This document shows positions 50,548 through 60,446 of a stretch of DNA of 64,000 nt, in pieces. Position 1 is the stretch's first letter; every line of letters begins with the position of its first letter. Origin of the DNA: Albimonas pacifica (GTDB lineage: Bacteria; Pseudomonadota; Alphaproteobacteria; Rhodobacterales; Rhodobacteraceae). A model generated the notes under the pieces. That model was given only the letters and a program-made list of their open reading frames with translations, was not told the origin of the DNA and searched no databases. The stretch covers positions 62,001-126,000 of the forward strand of contig NZ_FOQH01000008.1 of the NCBI RefSeq assembly GCF_900113695.1. Direction: 5' to 3'. The translations under genes were made by a program, and so were the position numbers.

Positions 50548-52521
50548 TCAGAGGGTGATGCGGTAGCGCGCGAAGCCGTCGGCGCCCTCGCCCGCGTCCT
50601 CGATGCGCACGCCCTCGACCGAGCCCGCGTACTTGCGCCCGCCGGGGCCGGTGTCGAAGACGACCGTGGTCCCCGCCATCGGCGCGAAGGACCAGTTGGC
50701 GTCGGCGGAGGGATTGATCGTGCCCTGGTCGACGATGTAGCGCACGATGACGTCGCGGTTGGTGTCGGGGGCGACGAAGATGATCTTGTCCTCGGTCACG
50801 CCCGGGAAATTGCCGCCGCCGCCGGCGCGGTAGTTGTTGGTGGCGATGACGAATTTCGCCTCCGGGTCCAGCGGCGCGCCCTGGAAGGTCAGGTCGGCGA
50901 TGCGGCTGGCGTCCGGGTTCACGACCGCGCCGTCGCGGTCGTATTTCGCGGGCTGGGAGAGGTCGATCCGGTAGCTGACCCCGTCGATGACGTCGAAGTT
51001 GTAGGAGGGGAAGCCGGGGTTGATCAGGGGGGCGTCGGCGGCGCCGGGCTCGACCTGGTTGAAGATGCCCGCCGACATCTCCAGCCACTCCTTCACGTCG
51101 GCGCCCGAGATCAGCATGGCGCGCGCGGTGTTGGGGTAGAGGTAGAGGTCGGCGACGTTCTTGATGGCGATGGGGCCGGTCTCGACCTCGGTGTAATACT
51201 CCGGCCCGCCGCGGCCGCCGGCCTTGAAGGGGGCGGCGGCGGACAGGATCGGCAGACCCGCGTGCTCCGAGCCCGCCAGCATCTGCTCGACATACCAGGT
51301 CTGGGCGTTGGAGACGATCTGGACCGAGGGGTCGTCGGCGACCAGCGCGAAGTAGGAGTGCAGCGGCGCCGAGGTCTCGCCGACCGGGCGTCGGACGTAG
51401 GCGAGCGTGGCTTCGTGGTCCTCGCGCGCGGCCTCTTCCACGGCGGCGACGCTCTCGACGAGGGGCACGTTCTTGCGCTCGACCCGCTCGTAGATCGGGC
51501 GGGCCTCGGTGGTGGCGGAGACGACGCGCCACTGGCCGCCCTCGCGTTCGATCATCAGGTCGATCAGGCCCATGTGGGAGCCCCAGAACCCCGCCATCAC
51601 GCCGGGCTTGCCGGAGATCGTGCCCCTGGCGACGTCGAGCCCGCCGAAGCCCTCGTATTTGGAGCCGGGGAAGTCGAGGTGGCTGTGGCCGGTGACGATG
51701 GCGTCGATGCCCTCGACGGCGGCCAGCGGGATCGCCGCGTTCTCCATCATCGGCGCGTAGGCGTCCGAGCCGATCCCGGTGTGGGCGAGCGCGATCACCA
51801 GGTCGGCGCCCTCCTCCCGGATCTGGGGGACCCAGGCGCGGGCGGCCTCGACGATGTCGCGGGTCTCGACATTGCCCTCCAGGTGGCGCTTGTCCCAGGA
51901 CATGATCTGGGGGGGCGTGAAGCCGATGAGGCCGAGCTTCAGCGCATGGGCCTCGCCGGCGCCGTCGGTCACCTGCGCCTCCACGATCACGTAGGGGGGC
52001 AGCCAGAGGTCGTCGGCGCGGGCCTCGGCCGCGAGCTTGCCGCGGGCGACGTTGGCGCAGACGAACGGGAAATTCGCGCCGGCCAGCACCTTGTCCATGA
52101 AGCCCAGGCCGTAGTTGAACTCGTGGTTGCCCAGCGTCGAGCAGGCGTAGCCCAGCACGTTCATCGCCTTGATCACGGGGTGGACGTCGCCCTCCTTCAT
52201 CCCCCGCTCGTAGGCGATGTAGTCGCCCATCGGGTTGCCCTGCAGGAAGTCGCCGTTGTCGACGAGGATGGCGTTGGTCGCCTCCGCCCGGATGCCCTCC
52301 ACCAGCGCCGCGGTGCGCGCGAGGCCCATCGAGTCGTTGGGCCGGTCGGCGTAGTAGTCGTAGGGGAAGACGTGCACGTGCAGGTCGGTGGTCGACATCA
52401 CCCGCAGGTGCGCCTGGTTGGCCGCGGCGCGGGCCGAGAACGGATGCAGCGCGATCAGCGCGCCGGCGGCGGCGCCCGCCTGCAGCAGGCGGCGGCGGCC
52501 GAGGTCGATGGGGCGGGGCAT
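50548..52521 (-). CDS. Periplasmic 2',3'-cyclic-nucleotide phosphodiesterase / 3'-nucleotidase (CpdB-like)
   Basis: The 657-residue protein has a twin-arginine signal (LGRRRLLQAGAAAG) and a calcineurin-type metallophosphatase domain: STTDLHVHVFPYDY, VDNGDFLQGNP, LGNHEFNYGL and VTGHSHLDFPG. A C-terminal 5'-nucleotidase domain (from about residue 370, with NTARAMLISGADVKEWLE and NNYRAGGGGNFPG) follows. It hydrolyses 2',3'-cyclic nucleotides to nucleosides and phosphate for scavenging. Tat export differs from the Sec export of E. coli CpdB. Confidence 0.92.
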   Translation of the reverse strand: MPRPIDLGRRRLLQAGAAAGALIALHPFSARAAANQAHLRVMSTTDLHVHVFPYDYYADRPNDSMGLARTAALVEGIRAEATNAILVDNGDFLQGNPMGDYIAYERGMKEGDVHPVIKAMNVLGYACSTLGNHEFNYGLGFMDKVLAGANFPFVCANVARGKLAAEARADDLWLPPYVIVEAQVTDGAGEAHALKLGLIGFTPPQIMSWDKRHLEGNVETRDIVEAARAWVPQIREEGADLVIALAHTGIGSDAYAPMMENAAIPLAAVEGIDAIVTGHSHLDFPGSKYEGFGGLDVARGTISGKPGVMAGFWGSHMGLIDLMIEREGGQWRVVSATTEARPIYERVERKNVPLVESVAAVEEAAREDHEATLAYVRRPVGETSAPLHSYFALVADDPSVQIVSNAQTWYVEQMLAGSEHAGLPILSAAAPFKAGGRGGPEYYTEVETGPIAIKNVADLYLYPNTARAMLISGADVKEWLEMSAGIFNQVEPGAADAPLINPGFPSYNFDVIDGVSYRIDLSQPAKYDRDGAVVNPDASRIADLTFQGAPLDPEAKFVIATNNYRAGGGGNFPGVTEDKIIFVAPDTNRDVIVRYIVDQGTINPSADANWSFAPMAGTTVVFDTGPGGRKYAGSVEGVRIEDAGEGADGFARYRITL

Positions 52522-52813
52522 GGGGAGACTCCCTGACGGTTGTTCGCTGGGGCGATGATGCACCCGCGCGCGCGCACCGTCATCCGCCGATGTCGCAGGC
52601 CCGCGACAGGCGCGCGACGGTTTCGCGAAACCGGGGGGAAGAAAGGACCCGTCCCGGCGCCGCCGGCCGGAACGGGGCAGGGGGTCCGCGGCGCGCGGCG
52701 ACAGGAACCGCGCGCCGCGCGGAGACCCGGGCGCCGGTGAGCGGCGGCGCGGTCGGGCCCCCTCGGGGCGTCGGCGCACCAGCCGCCGCCCCGGTCGCGG
52801 TGGATCTCGGGCG

Positions 52814-53965
52814 TCAGTTGCGCGGGTAGGCGCCCATCCGCTTGGCGATGATCTGCAGCATCACCTCGTCCGCGCCGCCGCCGATCGAAGTCAGGCGCAG
52901 GTCGCGGTAGCAACGCGAAACGAAATTGTCCCACATGAAGCCCTGGCCCCCGAAATACTGGAGGCAGGCGTCGGGCACCGTGCGCGCGAGCCGCCCGGCT
53001 TTGAGCTTGGCCATCGAGGCGAGCGTGGTCACGTCCTCGCCCGCCAGCATCAGGTCGACCGCGCGCCAGGCCATGGCGCGCAGGGCCTCGATCTCGGTCT
53101 GCAGCTCGGCGAGCTTGAAGTGCACGGTCTGGTTGTCGAGGATCGGCTTGCCGAAGACCTTCCGCTCGGAGGTGTAGGCGATGGTGTCCTCGATGCAGAG
53201 CTCCAGCGTGCGGCACTTCACGAAGCAGGCCGAGAGGCGCTCCTCCTGGAACTGCTGCATCTGCATCTGGAAGCCGCGGCCCTCCTGACCGATCAGGTGG
53301 GACTTGGGCACCCGCACGCCGTCGAAGAAGATCTGGGCGGTGTCCGAGGCCCGCATCCCCAGCTTTTCCAGGGGTTTGGAGACCTCGATCCCCTTGGCGT
53401 CCATCGGCACCAGGATCAGCGACTTGTTGGAATGCTTCGCGCCGTCGGAGGTGTTGGCCAGCAGGCACAGCCAGTCGGCCTGGGTGGAGTTGGTGATCCA
53501 CATCTTCGTGCCGGTGATGACGTAGTCGCCCCCGTCCGACACCGCCTGCGTCGCGATCTGGGAGACGTCGGAGCCCGCCTGCGGCTCCGAGACGGCGATC
53601 GAGGCGACCATCTTCCCCTCGATCACCGGGCGCAGCCAGTTGCGGCGCAGCGCGTCCGAGCCGAAGCGCGCGACGGCGGGCGTCGCCATGTCGGTCTGCA
53701 CCGAGACGCCCATGTTCACGCCGTTGCAGCGCGCGTTGCCCAGCGCCTCGAGGAAGCAGGCGTGGAACGAATAGTCGAGACCCTGGCCCCCGAACTCCTC
53801 GGGCTTGTTGATGCCCAGCAGGCCCAGGCAGCCGAGCTTTCCGAGGATCTCGTGCGCCGGCCAGATGCCGGCGGCCTCCCACGCGTCGGCGTGGGGGTTC
53901 ACCTCGGTCTCGACGAATCTGGTCATGGTATCGCGGATGGCGCGATGCTCTTCCGTCAGCCGCAT
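52814..53965 (-). CDS. Acyl-CoA dehydrogenase
   Basis: The 383-residue FAD enzyme has full N-terminal, middle and C-terminal domains: ISVSEPQAGSDVSQIATQAV, YVITGTKMWITNSTQADW and VFGKPILDNQTVHFKLAELQTEIEAL. The C-terminal QYFGGQGFMWDNFVSRCYRDLRLTSIGGGADEVM includes the usual Arg-Asp cluster. It oxidises an acyl-CoA to the 2-enoyl-CoA; chain specificity cannot be read. The TetR gene upstream on the same strand, 163 bases away, is its probable regulator. Confidence 0.93.
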   Translation of the reverse strand: MRLTEEHRAIRDTMTRFVETEVNPHADAWEAAGIWPAHEILGKLGCLGLLGINKPEEFGGQGLDYSFHACFLEALGNARCNGVNMGVSVQTDMATPAVARFGSDALRRNWLRPVIEGKMVASIAVSEPQAGSDVSQIATQAVSDGGDYVITGTKMWITNSTQADWLCLLANTSDGAKHSNKSLILVPMDAKGIEVSKPLEKLGMRASDTAQIFFDGVRVPKSHLIGQEGRGFQMQMQQFQEERLSACFVKCRTLELCIEDTIAYTSERKVFGKPILDNQTVHFKLAELQTEIEALRAMAWRAVDLMLAGEDVTTLASMAKLKAGRLARTVPDACLQYFGGQGFMWDNFVSRCYRDLRLTSIGGGADEVMLQIIAKRMGAYPRN

Positions 53966-54035
53966 GGGCTGAATCCTCCCCGATTGGTCTTTTATCGGCC
54001 GTCTGTTACGCCCCGGGCAGGGCGGCGCGGCCCTC

Positions 54036-54051
54036 TTAACTAACCCGTTAA
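54036..54051. promoter_or_regulatory. AT-rich inverted repeat upstream of the acyl-CoA dehydrogenase gene
   Basis: TTAAC (54036-54040) and GTTAA (54047-54051) are inverted around six bases, in the only AT-rich stretch of the 163-base gap. It could be an operator or part of the promoter. Confidence 0.3.
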
Positions 54052-54128
54052 ATAACCGGCCGGCAAGCGGAGTCCGCCTGCCGCCGGCCGGAAGCCGCCG
54101 GGGCGTTCAGACGGGCGTCAGGAAGCGG

Positions 54129-54851
54129 TCAGGCGCGCCGCGCGAGGGCGCCTTCGAGGCGCTCGGCCGCCTGCTCCAGCCGGTCGGCGGCCTGGCGCAG
54201 GGCGGCGGCGTCGGGGTCGGTCCCGCGCTCGGCCGGGGCGCGGCCGAGGCCGGAGAGGAAGGCTTCCACCACCTGGCCCGCGGTGGCGGCCGGGATCTCG
54301 GAGACGGGCACCCCCTTGGTCAGCGCCGCCCGGCAGGCGTAGCCGAGCCCGCCGTAGAACATCGCCCGCATCATCGAGGGCGCGAGATCCTCGCGCAGCT
54401 CCCCCATCGCCGCGCCCTCGCGCGCCACGTGGTCGAAGACCTCGGTATAGGCGTGGTGCATCCGGTAGGCGTCGGAGGTGCGGTACTCCTCGATGAAGCC
54501 GATCTGGTAGGTCAGCCGGGCGAAGATCTTCCACGCCGGCGCCACCGCGCCCAGCCAGTGCTCGGCCAGGAAGGCGAGCCGGGCAGGGGCCCCGACCAGG
54601 CGGGCGACGCCGGCCTGCGCCTCGCGGGTGAGCTGCGAGTAGAAGCGCCGCTGCACGGCGTCGAACAGCGCGTCCTTGCCGCGGAAATAGAGGTAGACGG
54701 TCCCCTCCGCCACGCCGGCGGCGCGGGCGATGTCGGCGACCCGCGCGGCCTCGAAGCCGTGGATCGAGAAGGCGTCCAGCGCCGCGTCGACGATCTGGCG
54801 CTCCATCTCCTCGACGCGCTGCCGGCGGGTGCTCTGGGGTCGTCTCGTCAC
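54129..54851 (-). CDS. TetR/AcrR family transcriptional regulator
   Basis: The 240-residue protein has a TetR helix-turn-helix (IVDAALDAFSIHGFEAARVADIARAAGVAEGTVYLYFRGKDALFDAV, residues 20-65) and a C-terminal ligand domain of the type found in fatty-acid-responsive members. A helical Ala/Glu-rich tail follows. A perfect palindrome lies 27 bases upstream of its start, suggesting autorepression, and it may also control the acyl-CoA dehydrogenase and the divergent importer operon. Confidence 0.9.
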   Translation of the reverse strand: MTRRPQSTRRQRVEEMERQIVDAALDAFSIHGFEAARVADIARAAGVAEGTVYLYFRGKDALFDAVQRRFYSQLTREAQAGVARLVGAPARLAFLAEHWLGAVAPAWKIFARLTYQIGFIEEYRTSDAYRMHHAYTEVFDHVAREGAAMGELREDLAPSMMRAMFYGGLGYACRAALTKGVPVSEIPAATAGQVVEAFLSGLGRAPAERGTDPDAAALRQAADRLEQAAERLEGALARRA

Positions 54852-54877
54852 GGAGGGCTCCGGGCGGCGGGAAGGGG

Positions 54878-54892
54878 ATGAGTCCGACTCAT
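54878..54892. promoter_or_regulatory. TetR operator candidate
   Basis: ATGAGTC-C-GACTCAT is a perfect 15-base odd palindrome just upstream of the TetR start. A diverged copy, TGAGCCGCGACTCA, lies at 54899-54912. More CTCAG/CTGAG half-sites follow up to about 54950, giving a cluster of related sites. Confidence 0.6.
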
Positions 54893-55036
54893 GATTCTTG
54901 AGCCGCGACTCAGCTCGCCTGAGAGTTGACCTCAGGTCTCAGGCCCTGCGCAAGGCCGAGTGCACCGCCGAAAAGTAATTGCTGCGCTGCGGGAAAGAAT
55001 TCGGAAGGCCATGAACTTCAACCTCTTGATCGGGTG

Positions 55037-55056
55037 GTCAGCAAGGCTGACTTTTT
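55037..55056 (+). terminator. Small terminator-like hairpin in the leader of the second importer operon
   Basis: GTCAGC (55037-55042), loop AAG, GCTGAC (55046-55051) and TTTTT (55052-55056). The stem is short (6 bp), but this is one of very few T5 runs in the window. It lies in the 444-base gap 54852-55295, whose 54950-55170 part is unusually AT-rich and holds no recognisable gene. It may be an attenuator or mark the end of an unseen small RNA. Confidence 0.35.
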
Positions 55057-55182
55057 CGATGAAGCGGTCGTGAAGCCTCTGGAATCGCCGTTTAATCAGG
55101 CGCTTGATATGCGTCGGCAAATCTGCTCGACTGCGTTCAAGTCCAACAAGATCGCGCCAGCACGCGACGTCAGGGAGGAGAC

Positions 55183-55295
55183 ATGAACGGCAAGACCGCC
55201 TTGGGCGGACGGATGTCGGCTGCGCCGTGCATCCGCACCGTACCCCTATTCAACGCCCGCGTGCGCACGCCGGCCCATCGCAACGGAGGGGCCCG

Positions 55296-55299
<4 letters not shown>
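55183..55299 (+). CDS. 38-codon upstream ORF coupled to livG
   Basis: A small ORF starts at an ATG preceded by a near-perfect GGGAGGAG site. It runs 38 codons (MNGKTALGGRMSAAPC...NGGAR) and stops at a TGA overlapping the livG ATG (ATGA at 55296-55299). The product is basic, has no membrane segment and no run of one amino acid, so a classical amino-acid attenuator is not evident. It may be a leader peptide controlling livG translation, or a spurious frame. Confidence 0.4.
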
Positions 55300-56806
<1,507 letters not shown>

Positions 56807-56809
56807 GCG

Positions 56810-57688
56810 ATGGAACTGTTCATTCAACAGATCGTCGCCGGCGTCGCCACGGGGGCGATCTACGCCTGCGTGGCGCTGGCGGTCGTGATGATCTACCAGG
56901 CCATTCACCACCTGAACTTCGCCCAGGGCGAGATGGCGATGTTCTCGACCTACATCGCCTGGCAGATGCTGCAGTGGGGGCTGCCCTACTGGGTCGTGTT
57001 CCCGCTGGTGATCCTGGTCAGCTTCGTGGGCGGCTTCGCCATCGAGCGGATCGTGTTCAAGCCGATCGAGAACGCGCCGGTGCTGAGCCACATCGTGATC
57101 TTCATCGCGCTGTTCGCGATCTTCAACAGCTTCGCGGGCTTCATCTGGGACTTCACCATCAAGGCCGTGCCCTCGCCCTTCGGGGACGGGCCGCTGTGGG
57201 AAGGCGCGATGATCGGCAAGCACCAGGCCGGCATGATCGGCGTGACGCTGATCGTCCTGCTGCTGCTGTGGGGCTTCTTCACCTTCACCCGCGTCGGCCT
57301 CGCCATGCGGGCCGCGGCGGTGAACCCCGAGAGCGCCCGGCTGGTCGGCATCCGCGTCTCGATGATGACGGCGCTCGGCTGGGGCATGGCCTCGGCCATC
57401 GGCGCGGTCGCGGGGATGCTGATCGCGCCGGTGGTGTTCCTCGAGCCGAACATGATGCTCTCGATCCTGCTCTACGGCTTCGCGGGCGCGGTTCTGGGCG
57501 GTCTGACCAGCCCGCTGGGCGCGGTGATCGGCGGCTTCATCGTCGGCGTCGTGGAGAACCTGGCCGGCACCTACATCCCCGTCATCGGGGGCGAGCTGAA
57601 ACTTCCCATCGCGCTGTTCCTGATCGTCGCGGTGCTGCTGGTGAAACCCGCGGGCCTGCTGGGCCGCCGCGTGGTGCAGAGGGTCTGA
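56810..57688 (+). CDS. HAAT ABC transporter permease, LivH family (cluster 2)
   Basis: The 292-residue membrane protein begins FIQQIVAGVATGAIYACVALAVVMIYQAIHHLNFAQGEMAMFSTY and has GAVLGGLTSPLGAVIGGFIVGVVENLAG near the C-terminus. It is LivH-like with the ATPase-contact loop. It lies three bases after livF. Confidence 0.92.
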   Translation: MELFIQQIVAGVATGAIYACVALAVVMIYQAIHHLNFAQGEMAMFSTYIAWQMLQWGLPYWVVFPLVILVSFVGGFAIERIVFKPIENAPVLSHIVIFIALFAIFNSFAGFIWDFTIKAVPSPFGDGPLWEGAMIGKHQAGMIGVTLIVLLLLWGFFTFTRVGLAMRAAAVNPESARLVGIRVSMMTALGWGMASAIGAVAGMLIAPVVFLEPNMMLSILLYGFAGAVLGGLTSPLGAVIGGFIVGVVENLAGTYIPVIGGELKLPIALFLIVAVLLVKPAGLLGRRVVQRV

Positions 57689-57689
57689 C

Positions 57690-58733
57690 ATGGCGATGAG
57701 CGACGAAACCATGACCGGAGGCGCCTCCGGCTCGGCCAAGGCGGCCCCCGTCCCCAAGGGACGGGCCGCCGCGGCGGGGGGCAAATCGACCCTGGGCCAG
57801 GCGGTGTTCGTGATCCTGCTGCTGGGGGCGCTGGCGCTGCCCTTCATCTTCAAGAACTTCACCATCTTCCAGATGACGATGCTGATGGTCTACGCCATCG
57901 CCATCCTGGGTCTGAACCTGCTGACGGGCATCAACGGCCAGTTCTCGCTGGGCCACGGCGCCTTCTACGCGGTCGGCGCCTACACGGCGGCGATCATGAT
58001 GGAGAACCTCGGCATCGGCTACGTGTGGACGCTGCCGGTGGCGGGGATCCTGTGCTTCGTGGTCGGCTTCCTGTTCGGCCTGCCGGCGCTGCGGCTCGAG
58101 GGCATATACCTCGCGCTCGCGACCTTCGCGCTGGCGGTGGCGACGCCCCAGTTCCTGAAGCTGACCCCGTTCGAGCACTGGACGGGCGGCGTGCAGGGCA
58201 TCGTCATCATCAAGCCGGACGCGCCCTTCGGACTGGACGCGGTGCTCAACGCCGACCAGTGGCTCTACTTCTTCACCCTCGCGGTGGGGCTGTTCCTCTA
58301 CTGGCTGGCGCGCAACCTGGTGCGCTCGCGCACGGGCCGCGCGCTGATGGCGATCCGCGACAACCCGATCGCGGCGCGCTCGATGGGGGTGAACACCTCG
58401 GTCTACAAGGCGACCGCCTTCGGGATCTCGGCGATGTTCACCGGCATCGCGGGGTGCCTCGGCGCCATCGTGATCCAGTTCGTGGCGCCCGACAGCTTCA
58501 CCTTCGCCCTCTCGGTGGCGATCCTGGTGGGCCTGGTGATCGGGGGCGTGGGCTGGCTGCCGGGCGCCCTGCTGGGCGCCGCCTTCATCGTCTTCATCCC
58601 CAACGTGGCGGAAGAGATCTCGAAGGGCCTCGCGGGCGCCTTCTACGGCTTCTTCCTGATCGCGGTGATCTACCTGGCGCCGCAGGGCGCGGGCGGGCTG
58701 CTGCGCGCGCTGGTGGCGAAGCTGGGCCGCTGA
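57690..58733 (+). CDS. HAAT ABC transporter permease, LivM family (cluster 2)
   Basis: The 347-residue membrane protein has a polar Ala/Gly-rich N-terminal tail of about 30 residues. The LivM core follows: YAIAILGLNLLTGINGQFSLGHGAFYAVGAYTAA, LRLEGIYLALATFALAVATPQFLK and GGVGWLPGALLGAAFIVFIPN. It is the last transport-membrane gene before the hairpin and the binding proteins. Confidence 0.92.
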   Translation: MAMSDETMTGGASGSAKAAPVPKGRAAAAGGKSTLGQAVFVILLLGALALPFIFKNFTIFQMTMLMVYAIAILGLNLLTGINGQFSLGHGAFYAVGAYTAAIMMENLGIGYVWTLPVAGILCFVVGFLFGLPALRLEGIYLALATFALAVATPQFLKLTPFEHWTGGVQGIVIIKPDAPFGLDAVLNADQWLYFFTLAVGLFLYWLARNLVRSRTGRALMAIRDNPIAARSMGVNTSVYKATAFGISAMFTGIAGCLGAIVIQFVAPDSFTFALSVAILVGLVIGGVGWLPGALLGAAFIVFIPNVAEEISKGLAGAFYGFFLIAVIYLAPQGAGGLLRALVAKLGR

Positions 58734-58748
58734 GGCCCCGACGCGATC

Positions 58749-58777
58749 CCGGGGGCCGCGCACGCCGCGGCCCCCGG
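58749..58777 (+). terminator. Strong GC hairpin after livM of cluster 2
   Basis: CCGGGGGCCGCG (58749-58760) and CGCGGCCCCCGG (58766-58777) form a perfect 12-bp stem with a CACGC loop, no T-run. It separates the membrane/ATPase genes from the three binding-protein genes. The other bases of the 290-base gap 58734-59023 are GC-rich with no gene seen. Confidence 0.5.
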
Positions 58778-59023
58778 CGCGGACCCCCCGTCCGACGGGA
58801 GATCGGCGAGGGGTCCGGCGCGCCGCGAGGCGCAAGGAATGCGGCCGGCGAGACGGGCGGGAGGCCCGGCGACCGGCCCCGGGGCGAAGCGGAGCGGCTC
58901 CACCAGAAGGGCCGCGGCGCGCAGGGAGCGCCCCTCGACGGACCGCCGATCCCGGCGGACCCAAGCGGCCTCGGCAGAAGGGCCGTTCTCGTTCACAGCC
59001 CCCCTTTGGGAGACCCGTTCTAC

Positions 59024-60217
59024 ATGTTCAATCGACGTTCCCTGATGATGGCGGCCGCTTCGGCCTTCGTCCTGACCGCCGCGGGCCCTGCCGCCGCCCA
59101 GGACGCCATCAAGATCGGCAACACCATGCCCTATTCCGGTCCCGCCTCCGCCTACGGGCAGATCGGCCGGACGATCGAGGCCTATTTCAACAAGCTCAAC
59201 GCCGAGGGCGGCGTGGCCGGCCGGCAGATCGAATTCATCACCTACGACGACGCCTACTCGCCCCCCAAGGCGGTCGAGCAGACCCGTCGCCTGATCGAGC
59301 AGGACGAAGTGGACGTTCTGTTCCAGAACCTGGGCACGCCCTCGAACACGGCGATCCAGAAATACGTGAACGCCAAGAAGGTGCCCCACCTGTTCCTCGC
59401 CACCGGCGCGGCCAAGTGGAACATGCCCGACAAGTTCCCGATGACCACCGGCTGGCAGCCCAGCTACCAGACCGAGGGCGCGATCTACGCCAAGTGGATC
59501 CAGGAGAACGTCGAGAACCCCAAGATCGCCATCCTCTGGCAGAACGACGACTTCGGGAAGGACTACCTGATCGGCATGAAGGAGGCCCTCGGCGAGGCCG
59601 CCGACAGCCTGATCGTGGCCGAGGCCCCCTACGAGGTCGCCCAGCCGACGGTGGACTCCGAGGTGCTGTCGCTGAAGGCCTCGGGCGCCAACGTGTTCTT
59701 CATCGTCGCCACGCCCAAGTTCGCCGCCCAGGCGATCAAGAAGAGCCACGAGATCGGCTGGGAGGCGGAGCGCTTCCTGTCCAACGTCTCGGTCTCGGTC
59801 GGCGCAGTGCTCAAGCCCGCGGGCTTCGAGGCGTCGAAGGGCGTGATCTCGGCCGCCTACCTCAAGGAGGCGACGGACCCGCAGTGGGCCGACGACCCCG
59901 CGATGGCCGAGTGGCGCGCCTTCATGGACGAGTACTATCCCGACGGCGACCAGGCCTCGTCCTTCACGGTCTTCGGCTACGGCGTGGCCAAGACCATGGA
60001 GCACGTGCTGGAGCAGGCGGGCGAGGGCGCGGACGCGCAGGCGATCCTCGAGGCCGCGACCTCGATGGACCACGTCGAGAACCCGATGCTGCTGCCCGGC
60101 ATCACCATGACCACCGGCCCGACCGACTTCGCGCCGATCGAGGCGATGCAGCTGCAGCGCTTCAACGGCGAGACCTGGGAGCTGTTCGGCGAGATCATCC
60201 ACGCCGAGTCCTCGTGA
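59024..60217 (+). CDS. HAAT periplasmic binding protein, tandem paralogue 1
   Basis: The 397-residue Peripla_BP_6 protein has a Sec-type signal (RRSLMMAAASAFVLTAAGPAAAQ). The mature part starts DAIKIGNTMPYSGPASAYGQIGRTIEAYF. It shares long identical stretches with the next two genes (KVPHLFL/V, YEVAQPTVDSEV, ANVFFIVATPKFAAQAIKK, QPAG/KPAG, HAESS at the end). The ligand is unknown; paralogues of this group bind aromatic or acyclic carboxylates. It belongs to importer cluster 2. Confidence 0.92.
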   Translation: MFNRRSLMMAAASAFVLTAAGPAAAQDAIKIGNTMPYSGPASAYGQIGRTIEAYFNKLNAEGGVAGRQIEFITYDDAYSPPKAVEQTRRLIEQDEVDVLFQNLGTPSNTAIQKYVNAKKVPHLFLATGAAKWNMPDKFPMTTGWQPSYQTEGAIYAKWIQENVENPKIAILWQNDDFGKDYLIGMKEALGEAADSLIVAEAPYEVAQPTVDSEVLSLKASGANVFFIVATPKFAAQAIKKSHEIGWEAERFLSNVSVSVGAVLKPAGFEASKGVISAAYLKEATDPQWADDPAMAEWRAFMDEYYPDGDQASSFTVFGYGVAKTMEHVLEQAGEGADAQAILEAATSMDHVENPMLLPGITMTTGPTDFAPIEAMQLQRFNGETWELFGEIIHAESS

Positions 60218-60295
60218 TCCGGCGGCGCTGACCCGGCGCAGGAACGGGCGGGGGCACGCGGCGAAGATCGCGGCCCCGCCCGGCGCCGACAAGAT

Positions 60296-60325
60296 CCCGC
60301 CCCCAAGGGAGAGACTGGGGGCGGG
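60296..60325 (+). terminator. First hairpin after binding-protein paralogue 1
   Basis: CCCGCCCCC (60296-60304) and GGGGGCGGG (60317-60325) form a 9-bp stem with a 12-base loop. It precedes a second, larger hairpin in the same 229-base gap. Confidence 0.45.
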
Positions 60326-60333
60326 GTGACCAT

Positions 60334-60368
60334 CGGGGCCCGGTCCGCACGCGCCGGACCGGGCCCCG
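60334..60368 (+). terminator. Second hairpin after binding-protein paralogue 1
   Basis: CGGGGCCCGGTCCG (60334-60347) and CGGACCGGGCCCCG (60355-60368) form a perfect 14-bp stem with a 7-base loop, no T-run. A homologous hairpin at 61704-61739 keeps the pairing through a compensated G-C to A-T change. Confidence 0.6.
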
Positions 60369-60389
60369 AACCATCCTGGGGGTGAAAAG

Positions 60390-60411
60390 CTAAGGCTGGC
60401 ATACCCTAAGG
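60390..60411 (+). repeat. CTAAGG direct repeat upstream of binding-protein paralogue 2
   Basis: CTAAGG at 60390-60395 and again in CCCTAAGG at 60404-60411 have a 16-base period, 36 bases before the ATG of paralogue 2. The same pair with the same spacing precedes paralogue 3. This is a possible activator site or RNA element. Confidence 0.55.
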
Positions 60412-60446
60412 TTTACGTAACGAAAAGCGCGAATGGGAGGTTCCGC

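Noticed and set aside
55104-55295. 64-residue N-terminal extension of the second LivG
   Set aside because: It has no similarity to LivG, no ribosome site, and a strong GGAGG precedes the ATG at 55296.
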